Assembly: GCF_016917355.1 (NCBI RefSeq)
Contig: NZ_CP070304.1
Coordinates: forward strand, 4,774,001-4,838,000
Direction: 5' to 3'
Source of the DNA: Glaciimonas sp. PAMC28666
GTDB taxonomy: Bacteria > Pseudomonadota > Gammaproteobacteria > Burkholderiales > Burkholderiaceae_D
Length of the DNA: 64,000 bases
Shown in pieces: positions 18,170 to 27,106 of this stretch (the first letter of the stretch is position 1; each line of letters starts with the position of its first letter). The notes beneath the pieces were generated by a model. It was not told the DNA's origin and ran no database searches. It saw only the letters and a list, made by a program, of their open reading frames with translations. The position numbers and the translations under genes were made by a program.

Positions 18170-18217
18170 TTGGTCCGATCGAGACACCCACATCAAAGCA
18201 GGCGAGCCTGTTCGGCA

Positions 18218-18763
18218 TCAGTTTACCAACAACGTTTTACTGACCATGAAATCGTCCTGAAAGGCTGTCGCCACCACGTCGGCACCAAAAAAGTTCTTAT
18301 TCAAAGCCAGCATCTCAGCGATCCGCCGATGCCCTGCTGTGTCGTCGGGCATACGCAAGATAACGGTCATATATTTTGACTGCGTCGGCAGGTCAGTTTT
18401 TGCCTCGACCACATGCGAGGTTTGCGAAGGCGCGGCAACGGTATTGGTGGTCACGGTTTGTTCGCCGTGCGTCGGTTGCGCTCCCAAAATCAGTTGCAGT
18501 TCTTGTGTCAGTTCGTCATCTAAAATAATCACCGACGTATGCGGTTCAGGCCATTTTTTGGCACCACCGATGATCGCAGGGATACCGCCGGTCACCTCGA
18601 ATTCAGTTGCCGAAATCTGCTCATAATGAAATGGCTCCCAACCGTCAACATTATGCTTACGTTTGGCCACGCTTTCCATAGCCTTTGCGGGTCCACGGCC
18701 GTTAGCAAGCATGCCCACCGGCAGAAAATCGTCGGCGGTCACAAGGTCTACGTTATCGCTCAT
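18218..18763 (-). CDS. Hypothetical protein
   Basis: A 181-residue soluble protein that I do not recognise. The first half (to about residue 95) has conserved-looking GGIPAIIGGAKKWPEP followed by HTSVIILDDELTQELQL. A low-complexity Thr/Ala/Ser linker follows, and then a second unit (YMTVILRMPDDTAGHRRIAEML, FFGADVVATAFQDDF). The ATG at 18763 is preferred to the longer open frame (to 18826) because of the GAGAG upstream. It is flanked by divergent and convergent genes, so it is transcribed alone. Confidence 0.6.
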   Translation of the reverse strand: MSDNVDLVTADDFLPVGMLANGRGPAKAMESVAKRKHNVDGWEPFHYEQISATEFEVTGGIPAIIGGAKKWPEPHTSVIILDDELTQELQLILGAQPTHGEQTVTTNTVAAPSQTSHVVEAKTDLPTQSKYMTVILRMPDDTAGHRRIAEMLALNKNFFGADVVATAFQDDFMVSKTLLVN

Positions 18764-18867
18764 CTGAAGCTCTCTCAATCTGGAAGAATTTGCTGCTTTC
18801 AACACCGCCCGTGCGCCGGAACCCAACCTGTTGTATCGTTTGCTACCAATCGTAAAAAAGGAAAAAA

Positions 18868-19158
18868 ATGTCCCACATTGCTGTTGTATCGATCAACACT
18901 GCGAAGCCAGGAAAAGAACAGGAAATGGAAGCCGCGATGCGCGCACTCATCGCGCCTAGCCAACGTGATCCCGGCTTTATTCAATATGACCTGCATCGCG
19001 ATCTGGATGATCCACGGTCGTTCATTTTCTTCGAGCGCTGGGAAAGCCGCGAATTGCTGCATCAACACTTTAAGGCACCACATGTGGTTGCCTGGATAGC
19101 CCAAGCCAAAGATCTGGTGGAGAGCAGCAGTCTCAGAGTAATGGAAAACCTCGGCTAA
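18868..19158 (+). CDS. Antibiotic biosynthesis monooxygenase (YgiN-like) domain protein
   Basis: A 96-residue ABM-fold protein (ferredoxin-like dimer). Landmarks are AKPGKEQEMEAAMRAL, DPGFIQYDLHRDLDDPRSFIFFERWES and the C-terminal LHQHFKAPHV. Family members include quinol monooxygenase YgiN and many uncharacterised small oxygenases that work without cofactor. The ribosome site AAGGAAAA lies just before the ATG. It is divergent from the hypothetical gene upstream. Confidence 0.85.
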   Translation: MSHIAVVSINTAKPGKEQEMEAAMRALIAPSQRDPGFIQYDLHRDLDDPRSFIFFERWESRELLHQHFKAPHVVAWIAQAKDLVESSSLRVMENLG

Positions 19159-19230
19159 TTTTTTTCTGCGTGAATGATGACCCGCACTTTCTTTTAACCT
19201 AAGAGATGGTGCGGTGATCACCGGAACAAG

Positions 19231-19875
19231 TCACCGGTATTTGCTTTTCTTGCCGGTTTTGATATCTATCGCAAAGCGCACGCCGTTTTCAGTGAACTGG
19301 GTTTCATCCGGTGGCTCCTCCCCCGCCAAAACGCCTGATACGTTGAGTAGTCCCTCACCTTTGCGGATGAGTTCATCCGATCGTTCATACACGTTGGGAC
19401 AATCGGTTTCGGCCATCAACGCCTTAACGATGGGCACCTTCCACGCCTCCACCCCGGCCGACTGGAACTCGCAAATCAAATAACCTTTTCGTCCCCCGTA
19501 CCAGTCCACCAACAAACCCGGCAAACCATCTTTTTCCGCCAGAACCAGGCGAACCACGTCAGTGACTGCGCTATTTTTTCCGCTACCAGCCAGACTACGT
19601 GCAGCGACAGCCGCCTTGATGCGGCGTTTCATAAACGCATGATCGACCGCTTCATTCTGGTCAAACGTCCAGACCCGCGCACGAATTTCTGATTTTGGAC
19701 TATGCGCGGCGCGTGCCAGAAATTTTCCCGACGACGAATGCACCAGCGCAGTGGCGCCAAATTGCATATTTTCGCCCGGCTTTCCATCCACGCGCTCGAT
19801 GGCCGAAGCATAAATCCAAGGCTGACGCACTAACAGGCTTTTTTCTTTGCCTTGCTTAATGGTGATGATGAGCAT
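19231..19875 (-). pseudogene. rlmI: 23S rRNA m5C methyltransferase RlmI, truncated before the catalytic domain
   Basis: A 214-residue fragment that begins like RlmI with the PUA domain (KQGKEKSLLVRQPWIYASAI) and the linker DGLPGLLVDWYG, then NVYERSD and FAIDIKTG. In intact enzymes the last of these leads straight into GHKTGFYLDQR and the SAM-binding Rossmann domain. Here the frame reads KKSKYR and stops. About 180 residues, including the SAM site and catalytic cysteines, are absent and were not found downstream. It would bind RNA at best. A full copy may exist elsewhere in the genome. Confidence 0.8.
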
Positions 19876-20390
19876 GGTACAGATTCCCAGATGTAAATAT
19901 TAAAAATAAAATGAAACGATGATGTGCCGAGCGAGATTGCGAACTGAATGACATTCGGCCCTCGTCCTTTTAGACGGCATTCAAGCATCATAAGGCGAAT
20001 AGAAAACAAGTTGTCTATTTTGATGCTGAAGGGCTGGAAACGGGCCGCAACTCTAAAATACTTATTGCAAAAACAACTTGACCCATCTACAGACAAAAAG
20101 AAAAAAGCCCTGAACAATCAGGGCTAATGTCAGATGCTACCGAAGCGCTCGAATTTTAACCCACAAACTGGTTCAGCCGTGGCTCTTTTCCGGTGCTTCC
20201 ATGCCGCCGGCCACCACTGCGACGATGACCGAAACAAAAGTGATTGCCATGTTTTAGTAAAGCTTACGGACCGACCAAACCCGTTTCGGCCGTATCGAAG
20301 CGGAGAGTTTTTGAATGCAGGATTGCCATGTGGCTTAAAATGACGGCCTTGCGCCCACTCCGCGCACCATTATTGAAACTTGCCAGAACC
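19876..20390. other. Intergenic stretch with an orphan minus-strand terminator
   Basis: About 515 bases upstream of the ParB-like gene and of the RlmI fragment. No gene is supported. The only clear signal is the hairpin at 20106-20125 with a T run on the minus strand. Confidence 0.4.
20106..20125 (-). terminator. Terminator on the minus strand with no gene in front
   Basis: AGCCCTGA-TTGT-TCAGGGCT followed by TTTTTT when read on the minus strand; eight-base perfect stem. No minus-strand coding gene lies within 2 kb upstream, so it may end a small RNA or be left from a lost gene. Confidence 0.7.
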
Positions 20391-21215
20391 ATGACCATTA
20401 CGATCAACGAAGAATTGCGCGCCTACATCGATCCACTAACCGAAGACGAATATGCTGCGCTAGAACGTAGTCTGTTATCCGAAGGTTGCCGCGACGCTCT
20501 GGTGTTGTGGGGCGATCTTCTGGTAGACGGCCATAACCGTTACGGCATCTGCCAAAAGCATGAAATCCCGTTCAATACCATGCAAAACCCCGCCTTTACC
20601 TCCATGGACGATGTGCATCTCTGGATGATCGACAATCACCTTGGCCGCCGCAGCGTGTCGGATTTCCAGCGCGGTATCCTAGCGTTGCGTAAGAAAGAAA
20701 TCGTCTCAGCACGGGTGGCACAGGCGCAGGTTCAACGGTCTTCTAACGAGCCGGACAGCGCTGATGCTGCCAGTCAACCAGCAATCGAAGTGCCGTTAAA
20801 TCGAGACGCAATTGCACGTGCCGCGCGTCTCAGCAGCACAACCCTGGCCCAGATCGAAAAGATTCAAAAAACCGCCGCGCCTGAACTGGTCAGCGCCGTC
20901 AAGTCCGGCGTCATCTCTATCAACGCTGCCGTCGCCGTCGCATCCTTACCAAACGAGGAACAGGTCGCCGCAGTTGCCGGTGGCAAAAAAGAACTGCGTC
21001 AAGCGGCAAGGCAAGTACGCGAGGCCCGACTGCCACCCAAGGCGGAACCGGAACAACCACCGAGTGACGCCACGCCAGATCAAATAGAAATACACCGTTT
21101 AACGCTATTGGTGACAGAACTCACCGAAGAGCGCGTGCAGCTGAAAAAGAAAATACAGCATTTGACTATTGCGTTATCGGAGGCCCGGAGCGGAACTGAC
21201 GCGTCCGATGCTTGA
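20391..21215 (+). CDS. ParB/RepB-like nuclease-domain protein
   Basis: A 274-residue protein with a ParB-N-like domain at its start: IDPLTEDEYAALERSLLSEGCRDALVLWGDLLVDGHNRYGIC, the last part matching the family's DGHHRYxA motif. The middle (about 120-215) looks like the helix-turn-helix region of ParB relatives, and the end is a charged coiled coil (EIHRLTLLVTELTEERVQLKKKI). It is not the chromosomal ParB. Such proteins are common in integrated P4-like elements and plasmids. The ATG at 20391 is used; an earlier in-frame ATG at 20340 is possible. Confidence 0.7.
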   Translation: MTITINEELRAYIDPLTEDEYAALERSLLSEGCRDALVLWGDLLVDGHNRYGICQKHEIPFNTMQNPAFTSMDDVHLWMIDNHLGRRSVSDFQRGILALRKKEIVSARVAQAQVQRSSNEPDSADAASQPAIEVPLNRDAIARAARLSSTTLAQIEKIQKTAAPELVSAVKSGVISINAAVAVASLPNEEQVAAVAGGKKELRQAARQVREARLPPKAEPEQPPSDATPDQIEIHRLTLLVTELTEERVQLKKKIQHLTIALSEARSGTDASDA

Positions 21216-21300
21216 CGCGATGCAAGCAAATAGCGGATAATTATGTTGTCCCAAAGAAAAACGGGAACAGGTTTTGCAGCCTGCACGCAAATAAGCGCAC

Positions 21301-21324
21301 AAACGGCGCAACGCCGTTTTTTTT
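21301..21324 (+). terminator. Terminator between the ParB-like gene and the structured leader
   Basis: AAACGGCG-CAA-CGCCGTTT running into eight T. It lies 86 bases after the ParB-like stop. It may instead be a regulated part of the following leader RNA. Confidence 0.7.
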
Positions 21325-21470
21325 CGTGCGTAGTCTTCGCTTGTCCGCAATGGGCGGCGTTGACAGGGAAGCCTTCGGGCTTGCTGGTTTTATCTTATTT
21401 GCGCCAGTCTGCAAACCTTGCCAATTGCCGCCCACCCCATTGCCTGATGGGGAGCGTTTCAACCGCAAGT
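21325..21470 (+). ncRNA. C4-antisense-type/Ash leader RNA
   Basis: A conserved-looking leader with three pairings that I can check: TGGGCGGC (21351-21358) with GCCGCCCA (21427-21434), an AAGCC-TTCG-GGCTT tetraloop hairpin (21369-21382), and CCCCAT-TGCCTG-ATGGGG (21435-21452). The sequence resembles the C4 antisense RNA family of phages P1, P7 and P4. Its one open frame (FFSCVVFACP ... STASEEN) resembles the Ash family, which is annotated over the same elements in P4-like prophages. It ends in front of a small gene at 21483. Family assignment is from memory. Confidence 0.55.
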
Positions 21471-21482
21471 GAGGAAAACTTA

Positions 21483-21707
21483 ATGCCTAAACACGCTCAA
21501 GAACGCACCCAACAAAATATCGCCTCCGTGGATGCGATCACGATTCTTCACAGTCGCACCTCTGCCATTCTCGCCGCCCTGTCCATGGCGTTTGACAGCC
21601 CGGACGGCCTTCCCAAATCAACGGTGCAAGAAGTCCTCGAATCCACCCAAGCCCTTTTGGTAACAGCGCAAGCGGAACTATCCACTCTGGCCGAACGCGT
21701 TATTTAA
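21483..21707 (+). CDS. Small protein after the C4/Ash leader
   Basis: A 74-residue acidic helical protein (MPKHAQERTQQNIASVDAIT, then ILAALSMAFDSPD and an Ala-rich end). I do not recognise it. The ATG has GTGAGGAAAAC just upstream. The position, directly after the structured leader and a ParB-like gene, resembles small proteins of P4-like elements. The same frame stays open through the leader back to 21243, but that extension has Ash-like low-coding character. Confidence 0.5.
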   Translation: MPKHAQERTQQNIASVDAITILHSRTSAILAALSMAFDSPDGLPKSTVQEVLESTQALLVTAQAELSTLAERVI

Positions 21708-21918
21708 AGCAAATAACCGAAAGCAAATAACGCGATGTGCGTTGTGCATTTAGCAAAGCGGATGCATGTCGCTGTACGTTGCACTTTCCCGTATCGTTTT
21801 TGCGCAAGCGCATGTTTCGTCCAAAATCCTCACACTTCTGTCCAACTTATGGCGTCTCGTCCTGTGTATAGTCAATTCCAGCCTGCAACCGACTAGACAT
21901 TTGAATTCTGAGAGAAGA

Positions 21919-22641
21919 ATGAGCGATTACGTAATTCCCCCGTATGCCCCGTCGTCCCTGGCGATCAAGGATGAAAGTAGCCGTTTTCCCATTCGGCGGG
22001 TGTTTTGTGTCGGCCGCAATTATTGGTGGGACGCTGGACAGGACGCTCAGAACACTGCGCGTGAGCTGCCCTTTTTCTTTATGAAGCCACCCGATGCGGT
22101 GGTTCCAGCCGAAGGTTGCATTGCGTACCCTCCGCTCACAGCCGACTTCTGCCATGAGATCGAACTGGTGGTGGCGATTGGCAAGGACGGTGCTGATATT
22201 GCGCCAGAAGATGCCTTGAGCCACGTCTGGGGTTATGCTGCTGGCCTGGATCTGACGCGTCGTGAACTTCAGGCAGAGGCGAAGAAAGCGGGACGGCCAT
22301 GGGAAGGCGCGAAAGCGTTTGATGCATCGGCTCCGTGTAGTGCGTTGGTCCCGGTGGCGGCTATCGGCCATCCTGAACAAGGCGCTATTTGGTTAAATGT
22401 GAACGACGTTGAACGCCAACGCTCGAATCTGTCGGATTTCATTTGGCCGGTTAAAGATGTTATAAGCTTTATATCGTCTTCCGTGAAACTGCGCGCGGGC
22501 GATCTGATATTTACCGGTACGCCAACAGGTGTTGCGGCGCTTGAACCGGGCGATGTGATCACCGCAGGAATTGATGGTATCAACCAGTTTACGGTCACTA
22601 TCGGTGAGCGTAAAAATGTGAGTCTTGTTGATGTTGCTTGA
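21919..22641 (+). CDS. Fumarylacetoacetate hydrolase-family protein (acylpyruvate hydrolase type)
   Basis: A 240-residue FAH-fold hydrolase. Landmarks are FCVGRNY (near 35), FFMKPPDAVV, HEIELVVAIGK (metal-binding Glu residues), YAAGLDLTRRELQ, and GDLIFTGTPTGVAALEPGD. The closest relatives I know are fumarylpyruvate hydrolase and acylpyruvases, which cleave a C-C bond of 2,4-diketo acids with Mg2+. In this setting (SDR, 2-hydroxyacid dehydrogenase, sugar-acid transporter) a diketo-deoxy sugar acid is a reasonable alternative substrate. The ATG at 21919 is preferred to an open frame back to 21766 because of the GAGAGAAG ribosome site. Confidence 0.82.
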   Translation: MSDYVIPPYAPSSLAIKDESSRFPIRRVFCVGRNYWWDAGQDAQNTARELPFFFMKPPDAVVPAEGCIAYPPLTADFCHEIELVVAIGKDGADIAPEDALSHVWGYAAGLDLTRRELQAEAKKAGRPWEGAKAFDASAPCSALVPVAAIGHPEQGAIWLNVNDVERQRSNLSDFIWPVKDVISFISSSVKLRAGDLIFTGTPTGVAALEPGDVITAGIDGINQFTVTIGERKNVSLVDVA

Positions 22642-22704
22642 TTAGCGCAGACTGATCGATTGTGGTGCCGTATGTAGATGCCGTAAATAGAGGGGACGTT
22701 ACTG

Positions 22705-23610
22705 ATGACAACATTATCGCGTGTCCCTACTTACGGCATGCAGCAAAGAAGTGACCGTCCGGATTTTTATATTCGCGACAAGCAAGCACGTCCGGCCACA
22801 ACCACGCCGCATCGGCATGAGTACTTTCAGATTCAAATCAATCTGGGTGGTGATACCGTGCAGCACATTGGCGGGGCGCTGCGGCCTTTTGCGCGCAAAA
22901 CGCTGGCGTTCATCCTGCCGCACCGTTTGCATATGATTCCGCATCCGGAGGACGGGAATTTCGTCCTGATTAACTTTACGCAGAATTTTCTGCTGCCACA
23001 TTTACAGTGCGATCCGATGGATTTGGAAGATATTTCCATTAACGAGGTTCCGGAACTGGCACCGTTTCGTTTCCAGGAGCATCTGGATTTTATTCTCGAT
23101 GATGATCATTTCAGTGAAATTGAAATATTGCTCGGAAAAATGCGTAAGCTGGATCAGGCACGCCAACTGGGAACCAGTCTGCTACTAAAAGGCTATTTGC
23201 TGCAATTGCTAGGTAAAATCTGCAACCTTTATCAGGGCGAGTTGCTGGCGCTTTCGGCGAACAAGGCCGCACAGCGTGGTCGGCGCGATGCATTGGGCCG
23301 GGTGTCGAAATATATTCGCGAGGAAATAGCTAACCCGTCGATGAACATCACCGATGCCGCCGCAGCAGCGTTCCTTACCCCAAATTATCTGACGCATCTG
23401 TTACGCAAAGAAACGGGGAGTACCTTTTCAGATTTGGTGCTGGTGCGACGTATGCTCCTCGCCCGCACCCATCTGATCAATGGTTCGCAACCTGTCAGCC
23501 AGATTGCCTGGGCCTGTGGATTTGCGGATCAGGCCTACTTTTCCCGGCGCTTCAGTCAGGCCCACGGCATGCCGCCAGGAAAATACAGACGGCAACATCA
23601 GTCCAAATAA
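22705..23610 (+). CDS. AraC-family transcriptional regulator
   Basis: A 301-residue regulator with an N-terminal cupin-like sensor (HRHEYFQIQINLGG near 38) and a C-terminal double helix-turn-helix (about 200-300: NITDAAAAAFLTPNYLTHLLRKETGSTFSD, then ISQIAWACGF.D.AYFSRRF with the family's GMPPGKYR end). It lies between the FAH gene and the SDR gene on the same strand and probably activates this catabolic set in response to a sugar acid. No operator could be picked out. Confidence 0.88.
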   Translation: MTTLSRVPTYGMQQRSDRPDFYIRDKQARPATTTPHRHEYFQIQINLGGDTVQHIGGALRPFARKTLAFILPHRLHMIPHPEDGNFVLINFTQNFLLPHLQCDPMDLEDISINEVPELAPFRFQEHLDFILDDDHFSEIEILLGKMRKLDQARQLGTSLLLKGYLLQLLGKICNLYQGELLALSANKAAQRGRRDALGRVSKYIREEIANPSMNITDAAAAAFLTPNYLTHLLRKETGSTFSDLVLVRRMLLARTHLINGSQPVSQIAWACGFADQAYFSRRFSQAHGMPPGKYRRQHQSK

Positions 23611-23724
23611 ATAGTAAGGCGGTTAATTAATAACCAGAAGGCTGGCCGCGACTTCGCCCAAAAACCGGGAAATCAACGAAATTTCCCACGAACTTTTAGA
23701 AATTCAACCTTCAGGAGATAATTT

Positions 23725-24489
23725 ATGAGCAACGAATCAAGCGGTAAAGTAGCACTAGTCACCGGCGCTGGCAGCGGGATTGGACGCGCGGTAGTGCTCG
23801 GCTTGTTGGAGGATGGTTTTAAGGTGGTGCTGGCTGGACGCCGCCCGGAGCCGCTTGAGGCACTGGTCGAAGAGGCGAAAGCCGCCGGTGCAGAAGCGCT
23901 GGCAGTGCCGACCGATGTCCGCGATCCTGCGAGTGTGGATGCTTTGTTTGGAAAGATCGCCGCTACTTATGGCCGACTTGACGTGGTGTTCAACAATGCG
24001 GGCGTTAATGCGCCAGCGATGACCATCGACGAGCTGACCTTTGAGCAGTGGAAAAATGTGATCGATACCAACTTAAGCGGCGTGTATTTGTGCGCACGCG
24101 GTGCGTTCGGTCTGATGAAAAAGCAAACACCCCAGGGTGGTCGGATTATCAATAACGGCTCGATCTCGGCCCATACACCGCGTCCTTTAAGTTCTGCTTA
24201 CACCTCGAGCAAACACGCAGTGCTTGGATTAACCAAAAGTATCGCGCTGGACGGTCGTGAATTTAATATTGCGTGCGGTCAAATTGATATCGGCAATGCG
24301 TTGACCGAGCTGTCGGTCCGCATGACTAAAGGGGTACGGCAAGCCAACGGAACGATTGCCGTGGAGCCGATGGTTGATGTTAAGCATATCGCCGACGCGG
24401 TGCGCTATATGGCGTCCTTGCCGCTAAACGCGAACGTGTTAAACATGACGGTGATGGCCAGCAATATGCCATTTGTCGGCCGCGGCTGA
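23725..24489 (+). CDS. Short-chain dehydrogenase/reductase
   Basis: A 254-residue classical [12 protein letters not shown] cofactor motif (near 14), NNAG (near 90), catalytic Ser of [11 protein letters not shown] and the YTSSK pair (Tyr and Lys near 157-161). It oxidises or reduces a secondary alcohol with NAD(P); the substrate is unknown, but a deoxy-keto sugar acid fits the neighbours. A strong AGGAG precedes the ATG, and the 2-hydroxyacid dehydrogenase gene starts 31 bases after its stop. Confidence 0.9.
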   Translation: MSNESSGKVALVTGAGSGIGRAVVLGLLEDGFKVVLAGRRPEPLEALVEEAKAAGAEALAVPTDVRDPASVDALFGKIAATYGRLDVVFNNAGVNAPAMTIDELTFEQWKNVIDTNLSGVYLCARGAFGLMKKQTPQGGRIINNGSISAHTPRPLSSAYTSSKHAVLGLTKSIALDGREFNIACGQIDIGNALTELSVRMTKGVRQANGTIAVEPMVDVKHIADAVRYMASLPLNANVLNMTVMASNMPFVGRG

Positions 24490-24520
24490 TCTGCGCCATT
24501 TCCCACCTTAAAAGACATCA

Positions 24521-25471
24521 ATGAAACCCGAAATCCTGCTGTTGAGCCCTATACTGATCCCTTCTGTCAACGAAAAACTGGAAGCGTTATATAACGTCCG
24601 TCGCTATTACGCGCAAGACAGTCAGACCGAAAAGGATGCCTATCTCCGTGAATGGGGCAGCCTGATTCGGGGCGTCGTGACTGGTGGACATACCGGTATC
24701 AGTAACGCGTTAATGGACCAACTTCCGGCGCTTGAGGTGGTCGCAGTGAACGGGGTCGGGACGGACGCCATTGATATGCATTACGCCCGCGCTCGCGGCA
24801 TCCATGTAACGGCAACCTTGGGGGCGCTGACAGAAGACGTAGCCGACCTGGCGATTGGGCTGCTGATTGCCACATGCCGCGGCATCTGCACGGGGGACCG
24901 CTATGTACGTGAAGGAAATTGGGGTGTCAGCGGTCTGCCGCTGACACGCAGGTTTAGCGGCATGCGCGTTGGTATCGTTGGCCTTGGCCGGGTCGGTCGC
25001 GCCATTGCTACTCGGGCAACCGCATTTGGTTGCCCGGTCAGTTATACCGACCTGAAACCGACGAGCGACGTGCCGTACGCCTTTGTCGCCGATCTGGTGC
25101 AACTGGCGCGTGAGAGCGATGCGTTGATTCTGGCAGCCGCTGCAGACAAGGCCGAAGGCATCATCAACGCAGCGGTGCTTGATGCACTCGGCAAGGACGG
25201 CTTTCTGGTGAATATCGCGCGCGGAAAATTGGTCAACGAAACCGATTTGGTGCAGGCACTGGTTGCCGGAAAGATCGCTGGTGCAGGACTCGACGTCTTT
25301 GTCGATGAACCCCATGTCCCTGTTGCACTGCTTGGCATGGATAGCGTAGCGCTCCAACCCCATCGCGCCAGTGCCACGATAGAGACCCGCACCGCCATGG
25401 GTGAAATGGTGCTGCTTAGCTTGGCTCAGGCACTCGCCGGGCAAAGACCAGAAGCTAGCTTATCGACCTGA
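24521..25471 (+). CDS. D-2-hydroxyacid dehydrogenase, copy 1
   Basis: A 316-residue NAD(P)-dependent enzyme of the D-2-hydroxyacid dehydrogenase family (glyoxylate/hydroxypyruvate reductase type). Cofactor motif GLGRVGRA (near 148), catalytic Arg in NIARGKLV, Glu in DVFVDEP, and His in QPHRASAT are all present. It is a paralogue of the gene at 27107-28057 on the other strand. It probably shares a transcript with the SDR gene and may reduce or oxidise the two-carbon or three-carbon product of sugar-acid cleavage. Confidence 0.88.
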   Translation: MKPEILLLSPILIPSVNEKLEALYNVRRYYAQDSQTEKDAYLREWGSLIRGVVTGGHTGISNALMDQLPALEVVAVNGVGTDAIDMHYARARGIHVTATLGALTEDVADLAIGLLIATCRGICTGDRYVREGNWGVSGLPLTRRFSGMRVGIVGLGRVGRAIATRATAFGCPVSYTDLKPTSDVPYAFVADLVQLARESDALILAAAADKAEGIINAAVLDALGKDGFLVNIARGKLVNETDLVQALVAGKIAGAGLDVFVDEPHVPVALLGMDSVALQPHRASATIETRTAMGEMVLLSLAQALAGQRPEASLST

Positions 25472-25599
25472 GCTAGCGGTTCGAACATATTCACGTCGTA
25501 GCCGGACATAGACCCGGCATAGACCCAAGTTTGGCTCGCCCACGCAAGTGAGCTGGCGGACGCGTCTCGCCCGTAACAATCAATGACTGGAGACAAAAA

Positions 25600-26982
25600 A
25601 TGAATAAGCACTCTGCGCAGCGGAACTTCGATGCGGTCCTGACCGCCGATATCGTGCCTGAAATACCTAACGCGGTGGCGTCAGAAATACCGCTTGCCAA
25701 TCTACCCCACACGACGGTTGCGCCGACGCGCCGACGCTATTTCATGCTGATGCTGATTCTTGTTGCGACAGTCATCAATTATCTGGATCGCGTGAATATT
25801 TCCAGCGTTGCGCCATTTATGTCGAAGGAACTGCATATCGACAAGTTTCAAATGGGGATGATTTTTTCGGCGTTTGCCTGGACCTACGCCTTTGCGTTGT
25901 TGCCAGCTGGTTATGTGGTGGACCGGCTCGGTTCCCGCGTCTGTTATGGCGTGTCGTTGATAGGCTGGTCGATAGCCACCGCAGGACAAGCTCTCGCTGG
26001 TAGTTTTGCCAGCCTGTTTGGGGTGCGCCTGTTAGTTGGATTGATGGAGGCCCCGGCTTTTCCGGCCAACAGCCGTTCGGTGGCAATGTGGTTTCCCGTT
26101 CAGGAACGCGGACTGGCAACCAGCATCTTTGTCATGGGGCAATATCTTGGAACAGCGCTCTTTTCCGCCGTTCTGATTGCTGTCGCCGGTCTCTACGGTT
26201 GGCGGATTGTGTTCTTGATCTCCGGCGTAGCCGGTATCCTGTTTGGCATTGGGTGGTTCTTCTGGTATCGCGATCCGTTGAACAGCAGCGCCAATCAGCA
26301 AGAACTCGATTACATCCGCGAAGGCGGCGCATTAATGTCCAATCCGGGCAGCGAGAAATTTCGCTGGGCTGATATTCGTGTGCTGATGCAACATCGCCAA
26401 ATCTGGGCAATCTGTATCGGTAAATTCGCTAACACAACCGCGTTATACTTTTTTCTGACGTGGTTCCCGACCTATTTGGTGGACGAACGAAAAATCAATT
26501 TCATCAAGGCTGGGTTTTTCTCCGTGATGCCGTACATCGGAGCGATCGTGGGTATTCTTTTGGCTGGCTATTTTTCCGACCTGCTGATACGACGCGGCTA
26601 TTCCATGTCCTTTGCCCGCAAGCTGCCGCTGGTAATTGGATCATCGTTAGGCGTTTCGATTGTGCTGGTCAATTTTGCCAGCTCTAACTGGATCGCCATT
26701 GCGATTTTAACCGTGGCATTTTTTGCGCAAGGTATATGTTCGACATCCTGGGCGGCAGTCGGCGAAGTGGCCCCCAAAGAGCTGATCGGCGTGACGAGTG
26801 CCATCACCAGCTTTTCTGCCAATCTGGCTGGCATCGTTACCCCGACGGTCATCGGTTATATCCTGCATAAATCCGGTTCGTTCTACTGGGCGTTCAATTT
26901 TGTTGGAGGGGTTGCCGTGTTGGGCGCCCTATCCTATTCGCTACTGCTCGGCCGATTGCATCGCATAACGTTGCATCGCTAG
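25600..26982 (+). CDS. MFS sugar-acid transporter (ACS family)
   Basis: A 460-residue twelve-helix major facilitator of the anion:cation symporter family that includes glucarate, galactarate and galactonate permeases. Landmarks are INYLDRVNISSVAPFMSKEL in helix 1, FSAFAWTYAFALLPAGYVVDRLGSR, and EAPAFPANSRSV...ERG. A 45-residue hydrophilic N-terminal extension precedes helix 1. It is clearly related to the transporter at 38184-39542. TGGAGACAAAAA precedes the ATG. A bidirectional terminator follows. Confidence 0.9.
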   Translation: MNKHSAQRNFDAVLTADIVPEIPNAVASEIPLANLPHTTVAPTRRRYFMLMLILVATVINYLDRVNISSVAPFMSKELHIDKFQMGMIFSAFAWTYAFALLPAGYVVDRLGSRVCYGVSLIGWSIATAGQALAGSFASLFGVRLLVGLMEAPAFPANSRSVAMWFPVQERGLATSIFVMGQYLGTALFSAVLIAVAGLYGWRIVFLISGVAGILFGIGWFFWYRDPLNSSANQQELDYIREGGALMSNPGSEKFRWADIRVLMQHRQIWAICIGKFANTTALYFFLTWFPTYLVDERKINFIKAGFFSVMPYIGAIVGILLAGYFSDLLIRRGYSMSFARKLPLVIGSSLGVSIVLVNFASSNWIAIAILTVAFFAQGICSTSWAAVGEVAPKELIGVTSAITSFSANLAGIVTPTVIGYILHKSGSFYWAFNFVGGVAVLGALSYSLLLGRLHRITLHR

Positions 26983-27024
26983 TGCTTAGGTTGTTCATCC
27001 GAAACACATGAACAACGGTCAAAA

Positions 27025-27054
27025 AAAATGCCAACCTGATTCGGTTGGCATTTT
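27025..27054. terminator. Bidirectional terminator between convergent genes
   Basis: AAAATGCCAACC-TGATTC-GGTTGGCATTTT with A and T runs on both sides, so it works for both the MFS gene and the opposing dehydrogenase gene. Confidence 0.9.
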
Positions 27055-27106
27055 TTTTTGCTAAGCTCGGCGGCTTAACCTTTTGAATCAAATTGCTATA
27101 GCAACG

